DNA of 64,000 nucleotides from assembly GCA_964036275.1 (NCBI GenBank), contig OZ038440.1, positions 4,129,690 through 4,193,689 of the forward strand, written 5' to 3'. Origin of the DNA: Litoditis marina. Lineage: Eukaryota; Nematoda; Chromadorea; Rhabditida; Rhabditidae. Every line of letters begins with the position of its first letter. The stretch's first letter is position 1. The translations under genes were made by a program, and so were the position numbers. A model generated the notes under the pieces. That model did no database searches and was not told the origin of the DNA. It worked only from the letters and a program-made list of their open reading frames with translations. Shown here in pieces: positions 35,281 through 46,422 of the stretch.

Positions 35281-36438
35281 TCACTGTTTTCCCTTGTTAC
35301 TTCCAATGAAGAAGGCGGAACGGGCAAATGGGGCATAGGCCGGGACTACCGCGGGAGCTGGCACAATGGGGGCAACTGGGGCAACTGGGGGAGCTAGAGC
35401 AGGTCCGCAGGCAGGTCCTCCACAGGGAGGAGCCATGAGAGGGGCGGGTGGCAGAGCTGGGGCAGCCATCAAGGGAGCTGGAGCAAGGGCTGGGGCAAAG
35501 AAGGGGCGACGAGGGGCAAAGAGTGGGGCGGGTGGCAGCATTGGGGCAGCCATGAGAGGAGCTGGGGCCAGGGCTGGGGCTAGGAGGGGGCGAGGTGGGG
35601 CCAGAAGGGGAGCCGCAGCTGGGATGACAGGGCCGCGGGCGATCGGGGCAAATGCGGGAGCAAAGGCCGGAACTGGAGCAGGTAGGGGAGCAAGAGCAGG
35701 AGCACAGGTGGGTCCGACACAAGCTGGAGGAGCCAGGAGAGGAGCTGGAGGTGGTAGAAGAGGAGCGGCAGCAGGAGCAAAACCAGGGGTCAGTACTGGT
35801 TTGGCGGCCGCATAGTATCTACCGAAGAAGGGACCATTCACGGCGAGTTGAGCGGATGAGGAAGAAATGGCAAGGGCGAACAGACTGAAAACAAAAAATA
35901 TGTAGTTTTCGTTTATAAGACGTATATTAATCACCGGTATTGCGAGTTACAAGTCCGACATTTCACATGAAATATATTGAAACACAGCGGCGTCTGTATG
36001 TAAGCAGTGAAAACGCACAAGTTTCTCATTTTCATCTCACTCTTCATTCTGAGAACCTTTCTGGTTTGAAAGTTGATCTCAGATGCTAGCGCTTTCGACA
36101 ACTTTTGGCAGGCAGAGATTAGCTAATTCAAGGATGCACAACATTAAAGATCTCGAAATATAGCGCTCACATTTCTCAACTGGACTCTTTGGCGGCGTGC
36201 CAAAAATTTTGGAAGACTATTTAGAGAAAACATGTAATTTACAGAAAGTTCCTTTGAATACAGATTGTAACAAATGGGAAGAACTCTTCAAATAAATTCT
36301 ATTATTTTCAAGTGATTCAACATGTCAAAAACTGCCTTGAAATTTCATTGGCAAGCTGCCCAAGTCCAGTTGGGAAATGTGCGAACTATAACATGACCTA
36401 GAACTTTATACTCACCAGAGAGAAGTAAATGTGTTCAT
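35281..36438 (-). CDS. Secreted Pro/Ala-rich low-complexity protein, copy 4 (208 aa)
   Basis: Exon 1 is 36416-36438 (MNTFTSL) and exon 2 is 35281-35884, phase-2 intron with donor GTGAGT and acceptor TTTTCAG. Signal peptide MNTFTSLCLFALAISSSSA. The first Cys pair reads CVGPTC instead of CAGPAC, keeping both cysteines. The intron (531 bp) contains a family T MITE (36159-36390). Head-to-head relative to copies 1-3. A longer readable start at 35934 lies inside the intron and is rejected. Confidence 0.9.
36159..36390. repeat. Family T MITE, copy 4 (in intron of Pro/Ala copy 4)
   Basis: TATAGCGCTCACATTTCTCA opens, CAGTTGGGAAATGTGCGAAC then TATA closes, making the outer ends complementary. Confidence 0.8.
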
Positions 36439-36640
36439 GTCGAAAGGAATAGTTTGATCATTCTGTCTTCTCCAGCCTTAAATAGCCTCCACTTCTTTTT
36501 TGATCTTTTTTGTCGGCCTCCCACCTCCTCGGACCGCCTTGTTGGTAAACAAAAGATGCTCCCGGCGAAAAGGACATTTCCGGTCATGGCGCAATGAAAA
36601 AACTACTTTGGTGAGAAACCGGGCATTCAGAGTGCCACAT
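36439..36640 (-). promoter_or_regulatory. Conserved promoter block of Pro/Ala gene copy 4
   Basis: TATTTAA (36478-36484) is 46 nt before the ATG. GTAAACA, the complement of TGTTTAC, is at 36545-36551, followed by the GATGCTCCCGGCGAAAAGG block shared with copies 2, 3 and 5. Confidence 0.6.
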
Positions 36641-37512
36641 AAGAACATAGGACACGTTAACAGAACAAAGTATTATAGAAAAAAGTAATTATCGTTGTGT
36701 GTATCGTTTTGTGACGTTATGTTGTTCGATTACTAATCACTTGTTGTTTAGTTCTTCGGTGCAATATTTGTATCTAGAACATTATTCAGCTAGGACATAT
36801 TTTCCTACCATATTGGTACAAACACATTGTGTTAAGTTCATGTGTTCTTTATTCCGATCACTGTTGGAATGATATTATGTGATAATTGTGCTGTAATTGA
36901 ATGAATTTAGCAGTAACCACATGGGAACTTGGTATAACGGAGAAAGTATATCGGTCGTTTCCACCGAAGTGAAAGGTTGAAATGCTGCTTTAGATTGTAG
37001 AAGGGATCGCGCATGTCTCAAGGGTGCAAGATAAATGGTTATAAAAAGATTGAAGAGAACTAAAATTGAGAAGCAATGAAAATCAGATACTCAAGATCAA
37101 TGAAATGACTGTGGAACACAAAAAAAACAGTTATCGCGCGCAGCTCAAAGCGATGCATGTGAGTTGTGTTTGGTTCGACCATTGCCCACCCATTTTCAGC
37201 TTTCAAACCACAGAAGTCTTCAAATTAAAAGTATTGATTGTGGCTCGAGCCCTCAGATAGAAAGCTCGTGAACTGGTTGTGCAACTATATGTCCTTATAA
37301 AAAACAATTTTCTGTGAAAATCGTTACAATTGAGAAAGATGGAGTGTGGATTCATTATTCTTATCTGAATTTTGAGTGATAATTCTGCAAACTACGTTGA
37401 CGAACTTCATCAATTTCGGTACTGAAATAGCCACCTGAACCTGGATGAAAAAATTATTCGGTCACTTCGGGGTGCACAAATACATTTGAAAGTTGTGATG
37501 GAAGATGTGTTG
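36641..37512. other. Intergenic stretch, nothing supported
   Basis: AT-rich sequence, no credible exon. Confidence 0.4.
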
Positions 37513-38021
37513 TAGGGTTGTTAAAGTCGAACTCGAAACTCGACTCGACTCGAAAAAACTCGAAAATCTTCGAGTTTAGTCGAACTCGAAACTCGAACAC
37601 TCGAAATTTCTCAAAACTCGAAAACTCGAAAACTCGAAAACTCGAAATTTTCCAAAACTCGAAAACTCGAAAACGCGATTTTTCGCCGAACTCGAAAACT
37701 CGAAAACTCGAAAATTTGCAATTTTGAACGCGAAAACTCGAAAATCAAAATTTCGGACTCGAAAAATGTATCTTTTGGGTCCAAAATATACTTAAAACTC
37801 GACTCGACTCCAAAAAACTCGAAAATTTTCGAGTCGAGTCGAACTCGAAACTCGAAAACTCGAAATTTCCCAAAACTCGAAATTTCCCAAAACTCGAAAA
37901 CTCGAAAACTCGAAATTTTTCAAAACTCGAAAACTCGAAAACTCGAAAACTCGAAATTTTCCAAAACTCGAAAACTCGAAAACTCGAAAACTCGAAATTT
38001 TGAACTCGATTAACAACCCTA
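37513..38021. mobile_element. hAT-like non-autonomous element filled with ACTCGAAA repeats
   Basis: The terminal inverted repeat TAGGGTTGTTAA is perfect at both ends. The element is flanked by an identical 8-bp duplication, ATGTGTTG. An 8-bp target-site duplication with TAGGG-type ends is characteristic of the hAT superfamily. The 509-bp interior is almost entirely ACTCGAAA-type repeats with TTTT spacers, in two arms both beginning with ACTCGACTC near the ends. No transposase is encoded. Confidence 0.88.
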
Positions 38022-40397
38022 ATGTGTTGTTCACTAGTTAAAACAAATGCACTCGATCCATACTCTCACACCCTGGTTTGACGTTTGTTTTTGGTTTAAC
38101 CTCCTGCGGTAAACAAATTGGAGAGAGGAGTGGAACGGTTTTCGAAAGTTACTAGTGAGATACAGTATGACATAACATGAGACTTGAGAGTATATAATAA
38201 TGCATTCATCATGGTGTAACAGCATGCCTTATCGATAGATGATATATATAGCGGTTCTGATAATTAAATATAAAAACTATAAGAGTCCTTCGTTCAGGCT
38301 AAATGTCGAAATCGTAGTTTTCGAGATAAGATGCAGCAAATCATTACCTTTTTTCACTTCGGCGTTTCACTTTATTCACCACAGCACAATCACAACATAA
38401 TCTTGATTCAAGCTTCGAGGCATGAATTTGGAGAAACTAACACAATACATCATAATAGTTAAAAACAAAACATCACAAACGATAAAGACAAACAATTTCG
38501 TGATGGTATCAGCAACATCATGTTTTCAGGGAATGAACGATCCTCTCTGTATTCTATCACGGCTCGTTCTTCTGTGCAAAAGAGATAGAGTCGAGACTGA
38601 GACAACTTGACTGTTGTTTCTCCACGGAAATACTTCATCGCGGAGAGTGGTGTTGGTGAGAAGTGGAACCACCACTTGCACAATGAAGCCAACCGCGTCA
38701 ATGTAGAGCCTGGGAAACTTTCAGTACATGTTTTGCTGAAGACGATTGGGAAAAGTGAACATAACAATATCTCCGTGAACTAACAATTAACAGACATGTT
38801 GATTCAGTCGAAAGGAGGATGTTTCAAGATGAACTTCAGACTAAAGTATTTGATGGAACATTGGTGCTTCTTTAGTATCCTTATTTAAACAGTAGGAATC
38901 CCTCCGAACCAATGTTTGAGAAGAAAAGTGAATCGGGAGTTGAATGACACGACTGTATAGTTCTGGGCATTCTTATTGAGACTTGGCAGCGTGCCAACGA
39001 ATATTGTAAGCTTTGTTCACCATTTCTGTGTTTTTCGAAAGTCTCCGTTGCGGTTGTTCAGTTCCATATGAACTTATAAAGGAAAAATGTCTTCTAGCAA
39101 TGAATGATTTTTGTATTTATTTCATCACGATGCCCTTCTTTAATTTAGAAAAAAAAGAGAGAAAAAAAGAATTTGAACATGACATGCGTAACTGTCCACT
39201 TTTTAGCATGTTTTTTTTTCTGTTGAAAATTTCCAATAAATAATATCGAGGGAGCAACTTCAGGTTTCTGATAGTTTGATAATTATTGACTAGATTGTGT
39301 TTTTATCTTCTGAACAAACAGCAATTTCAGGAATCATCATGTCGTATATTCGAATCTGCTCGTGTATTTTGGCTTGAGCGAAATTCGCACATGGCTGTGT
39401 TGTGCACATGTCATGTTCAACAGTTGTGCGGCTGGTCTACGTGCGGGTCAGTAGTGACACGCACTGTAAATAGGAACAGAAGACCAAAAAGATATATGTT
39501 CCATCGAGAGAATACGTCATGAAACAAAGTAGAAAATGTGAGCAGCCGTCCCTGACTCAGTCGCATGGGGAAATCCTTGTCAGATCGGAACTGGTAGGCG
39601 GCGCCTGTAAGATCTGAGTCACTGATGTGAAATGTATTGCGTAAAGCCTATTGATTAGCGAAAGTCTGCTTGAAGGAGAATGAAAAAGTTATATCTACTT
39701 GTATTCAAGTTAATAAGTATGACAGAGCTAAAATAACTATATTGTGTGTTGATAAAGACATGAATAACTCATGGCACTTGCGTGATGGGAAACTGCAAAC
39801 CGGATGCACGGTTTTCTGTTCTTGTAAATCACGTTAGCGGAACATGTAATGTTAACTGATTGGAATCAATTCGTTACTTCCCACTCCCACACTGGATATT
39901 GAGTTTGTTATTGGTCCGGAAATTTGCATATATTCAACAACAACAGAAACGTGACTTCGTGGGAGATCTCACTGGAGTGGAACGATGTTACTCGTGATTT
40001 GGATACAGTATGACAGAACGTGAAAAAAAACATATATTGTATTTTCCATTGTTAAAGACGTGAACAGCACGCTCCATCCACTGCACACATAGAATAGAAT
40101 TATATGTTCCAGTTCATTCATCAATAACTAAGCGAAAAGATAATGAAGCCTCGACAGGAACATTTGGACAGATTCAATGAAAATCGAGATTCAACCGGGC
40201 GAAGTTACAGCCTTTTAGTTTGAATCAAGAAAGATGTATTCTACGGAGCTCCGCCACGAGTAGACAAATAGACGCAAATAGTCAATTCATTATCGTAATT
40301 AAATACGTTCTTCTTTCGTATTAAGTGCGTGACGAATGTATGCAATACATGCAAAAACTTCTGAAAGTGGAATCACCTCAACCAGGTAAACATGTCA
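38022..40397. other. Long intergenic stretch, nothing firm
   Basis: A family T left end is recognisable near 38957-39040. Short ORFs near 38422-38767 and 39013-39522 lack consistent splice context and coding character. No gene supported. Confidence 0.4.
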
Positions 40398-40434
40398 TCG
40401 TGCGCAGCGCGGAGCGCTGCGCAGATTAGTTTTT
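40398..40434. repeat. GCGC palindrome repeat, copy 1
   Basis: GCGCAGCGC and GAGCGCTGCGC form a hairpin followed by AGATTAGTTTTTG. The same cassette occurs at 44641-44680 and, inverted and altered, at about 61300-61325. Confidence 0.7.
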
Positions 40435-40951
40435 GTTCAAAGGTCTGCAGACAATACAAAACAGATTATTACAATTTTCTTCAAAGTACGTCGACCATTT
40501 TCTTAGATTTTTGCATGAATCACTGAAGGGCAACACGTCTACAAGATACTAAGTTCACGTTCCGAGTAGAATTTACTGAGAGGAGTTAGAGGGCCCAACG
40601 TCTCGCAAAAATGGCTTCCGTGCGGGGCGGCGGCTGCGGCGCCGGCGACAAAAGTGTCCGCCTCCTCAAATCTCGGCATAGTTTCGCACAAAATTAACTT
40701 ATTCAAAAAATACTTACATTTTTGAAAAGCTCTAAAAAAGTTGAGGTATACGTATTTTTCAGGTATGTCTGAAATTTGAATATTACGTGTGAGAGAGCCA
40801 AAAATGGTCTCGCAAAAAATCATGGATAGACCGGTTTCGTGAAAATAAAAATGAAAGAACAGTTTAACGTGTAGTAGGAAGACGTTTTCCAATGACGAAC
40901 TCATGACAGGCGGGTACAGCTTGGTTTTCACTCCTATTCACATGTCTCATT

Positions 40952-41012
40952 GGCGGATTGGATAAACGCTCTATTCACGCACGGCGAACGAAGGTTCGAT
41001 TCCTGCCTGGAG
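40952..41012 (+). repeat. tRNA-like sequence with B-box
   Basis: TTGGCGGATTGGATAAACGC resembles a D-arm and A-box, and GGTTCGATTCC is a perfect B-box. The acceptor stem does not pair, so it is a tRNA-derived repeat or pseudogene rather than a functional tRNA. Confidence 0.45.
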
Positions 41013-41191
41013 TCTAGAGTGGAGAATTTGCTATCACTTGAACGAGGTTACAACTACACCAAACGTTCTGCACTACGGCACGGTTTAAAACTCCAATAGA
41101 AAAACATAACTTTCCTTGTTTAGCTTATTGTTCAAAAATATTATTTTTTATCAAAAATGACCGTTACTTCGTAACCATAGAAAAAGAGTTC

Positions 41192-41522
41192 AATTAGTAT
41201 AAAAAACGAGTGTAAAGAAAGTAAAGATTAGTTTTGGATAAATATGTACAAGAAATATAAAAGAAGTCCAATAAAAATATTTTGAGGAAAATGCTAATCT
41301 CGCTTCTCTTGAAAACAACGGAGTATAAGCTAGATTATTGTGAGTCGCAGTCAGAAGTTTTCTTCCGACAACCAAAAACTCGGTATCCTTTTTTTGAAAT
41401 TCTAAACCGAGCGAGATTAGAGTTTTCCTCAAAATATTTTTATTGGACTTCTTTTATATTTCTTGTACATATTTATCCAAAACTAATCTTTACTTTCTTT
41501 ACACTCGTTTTTTATACTAATT
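41192..41522. repeat. Foldback element with about 110-bp near-perfect arms
   Basis: AATTAGTATAAAAAACGAGT at 41192 is repeated in inverse at the right end. The two arms (41192-41302 and 41412-41522) differ only at the inner few bases (GAAAATGCTAATCTCG versus GAAAACTCTAATCTCG). A 109-bp loop lies between them. Confidence 0.85.
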
Positions 41523-42644
41523 TGGTTTGTTTTCACCCCATGCAACATAATTTCGCCGTTGCCAGAAACTGAACCTACGACTCTCAGCGTACTGGGACGC
41601 GTATATCCCCTCGAACATTCTCATGTTGCTCAGGAGAGGCCCAAAGGCTTACTATCCTGTTGTAGTGCAATTCACACCCGCAGAGAACATATATCATAAA
41701 AACTCAAATATGCCCAGATGGACAAAATCAGAAATGTCGAAAACGAGTGGACTGATAAATAGGGAAATGAGAAATTTCAGAACCCCATCCCAAATTTCGA
41801 CTGCCCGGCGGATCGCATGAATATATTGAAATTGTCTTTCAAATTGAGCAGGCGAACCGCCGGCGACTCGCACCAACATCAGAGTACATTTTAAATTTCA
41901 ATGTTTTCATAGAATACACCTGAATCTTATATTCAAGATGTTTTCACGATGGATCGCTTTTCACTATTTCAGTAATGTTTCAGATACATAATTGAATCCC
42001 TTTCTCGAAGCATACAATTACACTGACGAGGAACTGTGCCAAACACTGATCAAGAAAACACCTCTTTGTCAATGAATGCAATGTATACGACGATTGAATT
42101 ACAGATGGTGTATGTTGAAAATGATTACTGTGGAGAAGGTGAATTAAAAGTGGGAGATTACGTTTCAATGCGTCTCTAGCCTATCTGGCAATGTGAATAT
42201 CGCTTATAATATTCTTTTTTTACACATAAATGAGTTGGAAATCATTCTCTTTCAAGTCTGATTCCATCTCCAAACCCTCTGTCAACCCGTACCAACAATT
42301 TTAATCGTACAAAATTATTTGTCTCGCGTCTTCGAAACTTGTTATGTTTGAACCAGATGCTTTTTTTTTCAAATAAAAGTTTCTCCCAACGAAATTTCAT
42401 TCTTCGTTTGCAAAACAACTTCGCTATTCTGAAATCATTGGCGGAAATAATAGTTGTTTTCACCACGACCAGTCGTTTCCAGGTTTCCACACTACCAAAT
42501 AACTTCAATTACATGGGACACGACTTGTCTCTGTCAGACACAATCCCTTTGTATTTGGCGAAAAAAGAGAAACATCTGAATTGTCTGAAATCAACACAGC
42601 CTATACGTTTCTGCACTTGAAACTTCAATAGTTCACAGACATCT
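41523..42644. other. Intergenic stretch
   Basis: A tRNA-like remnant in minus orientation may lie at 41556-41612 (GTAGGTTCAGTTTC). No gene supported. Confidence 0.4.
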
Positions 42645-43465
42645 TATAGTTCCAATCATTCCAACTAAGACCTTGGCAACGCGCCAACAAAGTTTCCAAG
42701 CGGCTTTTCTAATGTTGATGTTTTCCAAGTCAGGGAAGTTGTTCTGAGTGGTAGTTAACCTCTGTTAAAGGCAGATATCCACGCCAGCATGCAAATTGAA
42801 AATGTAGTGAACCGCCTATAAGCGACTAATTTTCATTAGTTTGTAATAGATATAGTAGGAAGAAAAAGAATATCCCAAGTTTTACAGTAAATTTGTTAGT
42901 GAATGTTCGAATTTCTCAATCTGCAGGTCCGCGGTAGTACCGCGCAGTCACGCGGACGTGTAACCTGTTGGGCCGCGGTTGTGTTTTCAACCGTGTTAAA
43001 TAAATGTTGCTCAAACTATTTCTCTGTTTGTAATTCATTATTCTATTATTATTTAAAACTTCAGACATCATAACTTAATTCAAATAAACTTTAAAAATAC
43101 AATGACTAAGACAGCCCGCAAGTCCGCAACCTCAAATTGCATTACGGCAGGTGCGCATGTACGCAGAGGTACTGCCCGATTTCCGATGAAACCCGATGAA
43201 GTTCAAAAAATAAATTCCATCATTTAATTTTAATGGTCTTTTTTTACACTCATTTTCTGGTAGTAACTACCCAAGTAGAATTGGAAAGTGAACTTATCTC
43301 AATTTCGATGCTGGCGTGGATATCTGCCTTTAACTTAAGTATAAGGTAAACCACAGTACGTAGATGAAAGTTCTCCTCATATAAGCTGTTAACTCTGGGA
43401 GATATTATCATTTGAAGTTTAATTCGCACGATGCCAAAGTCTAAGTGGAAATGACAAGAACTATA
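42645..43465. repeat. Family T MITE, copy 5, interrupted by another element
   Basis: Left end TATAGTTCCAATCATTCCAA and right end AAGTGGAAATGACAAGAACT then ATA. The 821-bp length is explained by the insertion at 42769-43329. Confidence 0.7.
42769..43329. mobile_element. Nested 561-bp element with TTAA flanks
   Basis: Perfect 22-bp inverted termini beginning AGGCAGATATCCACG. TTAA occurs immediately outside both ends, as in piggyBac-type insertions (TTAA target). A TA target with AAGGCAG ends, as in Tc1/mariner-type elements, fits equally. The interior has a GC-rich hairpin near 42925-42975 and no ORF of note. Confidence 0.75.
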
Positions 43466-43550
43466 TAGCCGTCTGATCCGAGCTGTAGATAAAAAGACTC
43501 ACCAGTGTTGAGACATCACACAATGATTACTGGCCTGGCCGCTAAGCATT

Positions 43551-43639
43551 CTAATAAAGAATCGTGCACTTTGTCAGTGCACGTTTCGGAGTTCTGCTGT
43601 GTTAATAGTTCACGTGACTGTGAATTGACTAACAGTATA
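43551..43639. repeat. Family R MITE, copy 3 (truncated)
   Basis: GCATTCTAATAAAGAATCG through CACGTGACTGTGAATTGACT then AACAGTATA. Confidence 0.65.
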
Positions 43640-43687
43640 GTGAAACCCTTATGAATAAAAGGAGGATAATGGTATGAGTTGTTTCAG

Positions 43688-43766
43688 TTTGCTCATCTGC
43701 TTCGAACCGAGACCAAGTTCAAGTTCCAGTGAGATCAAGGATCGATCAGCTACTCGGGCGAAGTGA
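43688..43766 (+). pseudogene. Decayed copy of the last exon of the 21-28 kb gene
   Basis: After TTGTTTCAG the sequence aligns with the terminal exon at 21014-21079 (its product starts LAHLLQTETK). Here an extra stretch and an in-frame TGA follow KFKFQ, and GATCAGCTACTCGGGCGAAG matches the end. It sits just before the LINE fragment. Confidence 0.6.
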
Positions 43767-43840
43767 ATAATCAGATTAAACCCCTTCTTAATGAATGCTA
43801 CTTCACCTTTGTTCGGTTTTTTTAATGATAATGATAACAC

Positions 43841-44671
43841 ATGGACATATATGTTGATGTTATAAGTGGTGTGCCTCAGGGTTCAGTTCTTGGCCCAATA
43901 CTGTTCCTAGTTTATCTTTTTGACTTACCAAAAATCATTCCATCATGTCTTGGGGTGCGCTTATATATGTTTGCTGATGATCTAAAAATGCTGAAAAGTA
44001 TTCAAACCGATTCTGATACACATGTTTTGCAAGCCTGTATAGATTCTTTAGTTTCCTACATGACAGCTCGACAACTCAAGTTGTCACCAACCAAAACTCG
44101 CATAATGCATTTTGGAAAAACCAACCCATGTCACTGTTATACGCTTTATGATCAGACATACCTTGAAACAACTGAGACTATGAAAGATTTAGGTATTCTT
44201 GTAAATAATCGTCTCACGTTCACTACGCACATCGAAAACTTGACTAGGAAGGCGCGGTGTGCTATGTTTATCATTCTAAGACTGTTTGCAAACCCCAACT
44301 AGAAATGTGTCATTAGATTATTCAAATCTTTCGTGCTACCTATTCTTGAGTATGGTTGCAGTGTATGGAGCCCTCACCTTAGAAAAGATATCTTATGCAT
44401 TGAAAACGCGCAACGAACTTTTACTAGAATATTGTACTGTAAACTGACCAGAGTCTCGCCAAGAGACGCACCTTCGTATGAAAATCGATTGAAAATGTTC
44501 GAGCTCGAGCACCTAGTTGTGAGAAGAGTGAAAATCGATTTGATCAACTTTAAGCAAATTTTGAACTCTTTGTCGCCATTGAAGTTTTCCAACTTTTTTG
44601 TATTGCGCCCGACCGGAGGCCGGAATAGTCAATTTGAAATCGCGCGCAGCGCGAAGCGCTGCGCAGATTAG
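43841..44671 (+). pseudogene. 5'-truncated LINE reverse transcriptase with a nonsense codon
   Basis: The frame contains the reverse transcriptase motifs GVPQGSVLGPILF and FADDLK, then KTRIMHFGK, KDLGILVNNRLTF and a thumb-like region (LPILEYGCSVWSPH). These are typical of CR1/Jockey-type non-LTR retrotransposons. A TAG at 44300-44302 interrupts the frame, which continues in phase to about 44671. The endonuclease and the fingers half of the reverse transcriptase are absent, so it is a dead 5'-truncated copy. The last about 20 codons run into the GCGC palindrome repeat and are not part of the original ORF. Confidence 0.9.
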
Positions 44672-44780
44672 TTTTTGATCACAACATTGCGGACTTTCAA
44701 AAGTGGTTTTATGCCATTTTCTCAAAAACTCCTGAACGGATTTTTGAGATTTTGATGGAAAGAGATAGAGGAGGAATGGC
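44641..44780 (+). repeat. GCGC palindrome repeat, copy 2
   Basis: GCGCAGCGCGAAGCGCTGCG followed by AGATTAGTTTTTGATCAC and TTTTCTCAAAAACTCCTGAA. The same order, inverted, occurs at about 61190-61330. Confidence 0.65.
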
Positions 44781-44867
44781 TTTATCATTGAGCTATTCGA
44801 TATTTAATGTGCGACCAGTGATCTACAGTTATGCTGAATATCGTCTCGCAAAAATGTCTTCCGACGG

Positions 44868-44937
44868 CGGCCGCGTGGCGCGGCGTGGCGCGGCGCGGCG
44901 TGGCGCGGCGCGGCGTGGCGCGGCGTGGCGCGGTGGC
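44868..44937 (+). repeat. GC-rich minisatellite (GGCGCGGCGT)n
   Basis: Roughly 70 bp of GCGTGGCGCGGC-type units preceded by CTCGCAAAAATGTCTTCCG. The same leader precedes a GGGGCGGCGGCTGCGGC patch at about 40599-40650. Confidence 0.8.
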
Positions 44938-45170
44938 CGCAAAACCGACGAATTTAACCGATTCGTCTGAAATTTGGAATATAGTTAGAAACAGCAGAGT
45001 TATGTGTAAATCTGAAATCTTGGACCAATCGGTTGAAAATGAGCCATTTTATCGCCTTGCAAACATTGCATTCAGCTGCTTTCACGATCACTTCTAGATG
45101 TGCGGAGTGTGCGAAGTGAGCTGTTGTTTTGTTTTTTGGTAGTTGGAGTAGATTAAAGTATGTTGAATAA

Positions 45171-45410
45171 GCAATTAGGTTAATCTGTAGAGATCCTGAC
45201 TCCATAAAAAGGTTAATCGAACAAAAACAAAAATGCTGTCCGTGAAAGGATTCGAACCCTCGGCGGACTGGACTGTAGTGCGCTGCTCTGCCGACTGAGC
45301 CAAATAGCCACGAAGAGTGAAGAAATGGACGGCGCCACACGTGCGCTGCCCGAAATCAAGGATTGATCACGGTTTCTGAGAGAAGGCTTACTAACCAAAC
45401 TCGTAACGCA
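45171..45410 (-). repeat. tRNA-derived repeat unit 1
   Basis: The minus strand at about 45232-45306 has a perfect A-box (TGGCTCAGTCGG), D-stem GCTC/GAGC, a 23-nt spacer as in a normal tRNA, and a perfect B-box (GGTTCGAATCC). Neither the acceptor nor the anticodon stem pairs, so I do not call a functional tRNA. About 90% similar to unit 2, about 300 bp away in the same orientation. Confidence 0.65.
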
Positions 45411-45470
45411 GTTTTTGTTTTTAAAGCATCAACCCAGCGTGTGTGAATAGATTAAAATATATTGGAAAAG

Positions 45471-45711
45471 CAATTGTGTTAATCCGTAGAGATCCTGACT
45501 ACATAAAAAGGTTAATCGAACAAAAACAAAAATGCTGTCCGTGAAAGGATTCGAACCCTCGGCCTACTGAACTGTAGTACGCTGCTCTGCCGACTGAGCC
45601 AAATCGTCACGAAAGAAGAAAAAATGGACGGCGCCACACGTGCGCTGCCCGAAATCAAGGATTGATCACGGTTTCTGAGAGAATGCTTACTAACCAGAGT
45701 TCTAACGCAGT
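45471..45711 (-). repeat. tRNA-derived repeat unit 2
   Basis: Same organisation as unit 1, with the tRNA-like part at about 45533-45607. The anticodon arm differs (CTACAGTTCAGT). Tandem to unit 1. Confidence 0.65.
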
Positions 45712-45838
45712 TTATGTTCTGCAAATCAACTTAGTATTCATTGTTACGTTGAAAAAAGTTTAATAATAATTGATTAGATGCTCATTATTTCCTATCTATT
45801 GATTCATTATTTCCTTCGGAAATATAGAAAATGAGGAC

Positions 45839-46422
45839 AATTTGTCTAAAAAAACGATGTAAAGTGAGAGACGATTAGCTTTTGAGATTGAACTGCATGG
45901 AATATAGAAAAGGAGGACAATAACTCAAGAGGGAAATAAAAAATCTAATCTCGCAATTTTCATGATCATCCTGACAGACTGATTCAAAAAATATATGCTA
46001 AAGCTTTTAGAAAAGTCCGCTTACACTAAAAACGTATCTGAAACAAAAATCAGCTACACCGTCAGTCTATCGCACAGTCACGTGAAACATGTTAAACACA
46101 GCAGAACTCGGAAACGTGAAACGACAAAGTGCACACTTAGGCTATTAGAATGCTAACTTTACATGAATATTCAAGAAACATATAGTGTACTCTGTTCTGT
46201 TATCATTTTCGAATCAATGGTGATAATCATATTAGGACGTTTCATCTAATTGTCTGCTGCAAGTTTTTTTCACTGAAAAACAAAATGTTTTTGACCCATG
46301 AAAATTGCGAGATTACATTTTTTATTTCCCTCTTGAGTTATTGTCCTCCTTTTCTATATTCCATGCAGTTCAATCTCAAAAGCTAATCGTCTCTCACTTT
46401 ACATCGTTTTTTTAGACAAATT
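45839..46422. repeat. Foldback element with 126-bp arms and a nested family R copy
   Basis: Arms 45839-45964 and 46297-46422 are inverted copies, nearly identical (one visible difference, ATCTAATC versus ATGTAATC). The 332-bp loop contains family R copy 4 (46057-46173). Confidence 0.85.
46057..46173. repeat. Family R MITE, copy 4
   Basis: CACGTGAAACATGTTAAACA then CAGCAGAAC, through TAGAATGCTAACTTTACATG. Nested in the loop of the 45839-46422 element. Confidence 0.7.

Noticed and set aside
37518..38034. ORFs in the ACTCGAAA element on both strands
   Set aside because: Tandem-repeat translation, no stop because of unit composition.
40539..40931. 130-aa minus ORF
   Set aside because: It includes the CTCGCAAAAATGGCTTCCG repeat shared with about 44850 and a poly-Ala run from GC-rich repeat. 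No splice or promoter support.
45232..45306. Functional tRNA gene
   Set aside because: A- and B-boxes are fine, but acceptor and anticodon stems do not pair and the anticodon loop is irregular.
45213..45724. Two similar minus ORFs (61 and 70 aa)
   Set aside because: Their similarity is explained by the tandem tRNA-derived repeat; the frames run through the A- and B-box region.
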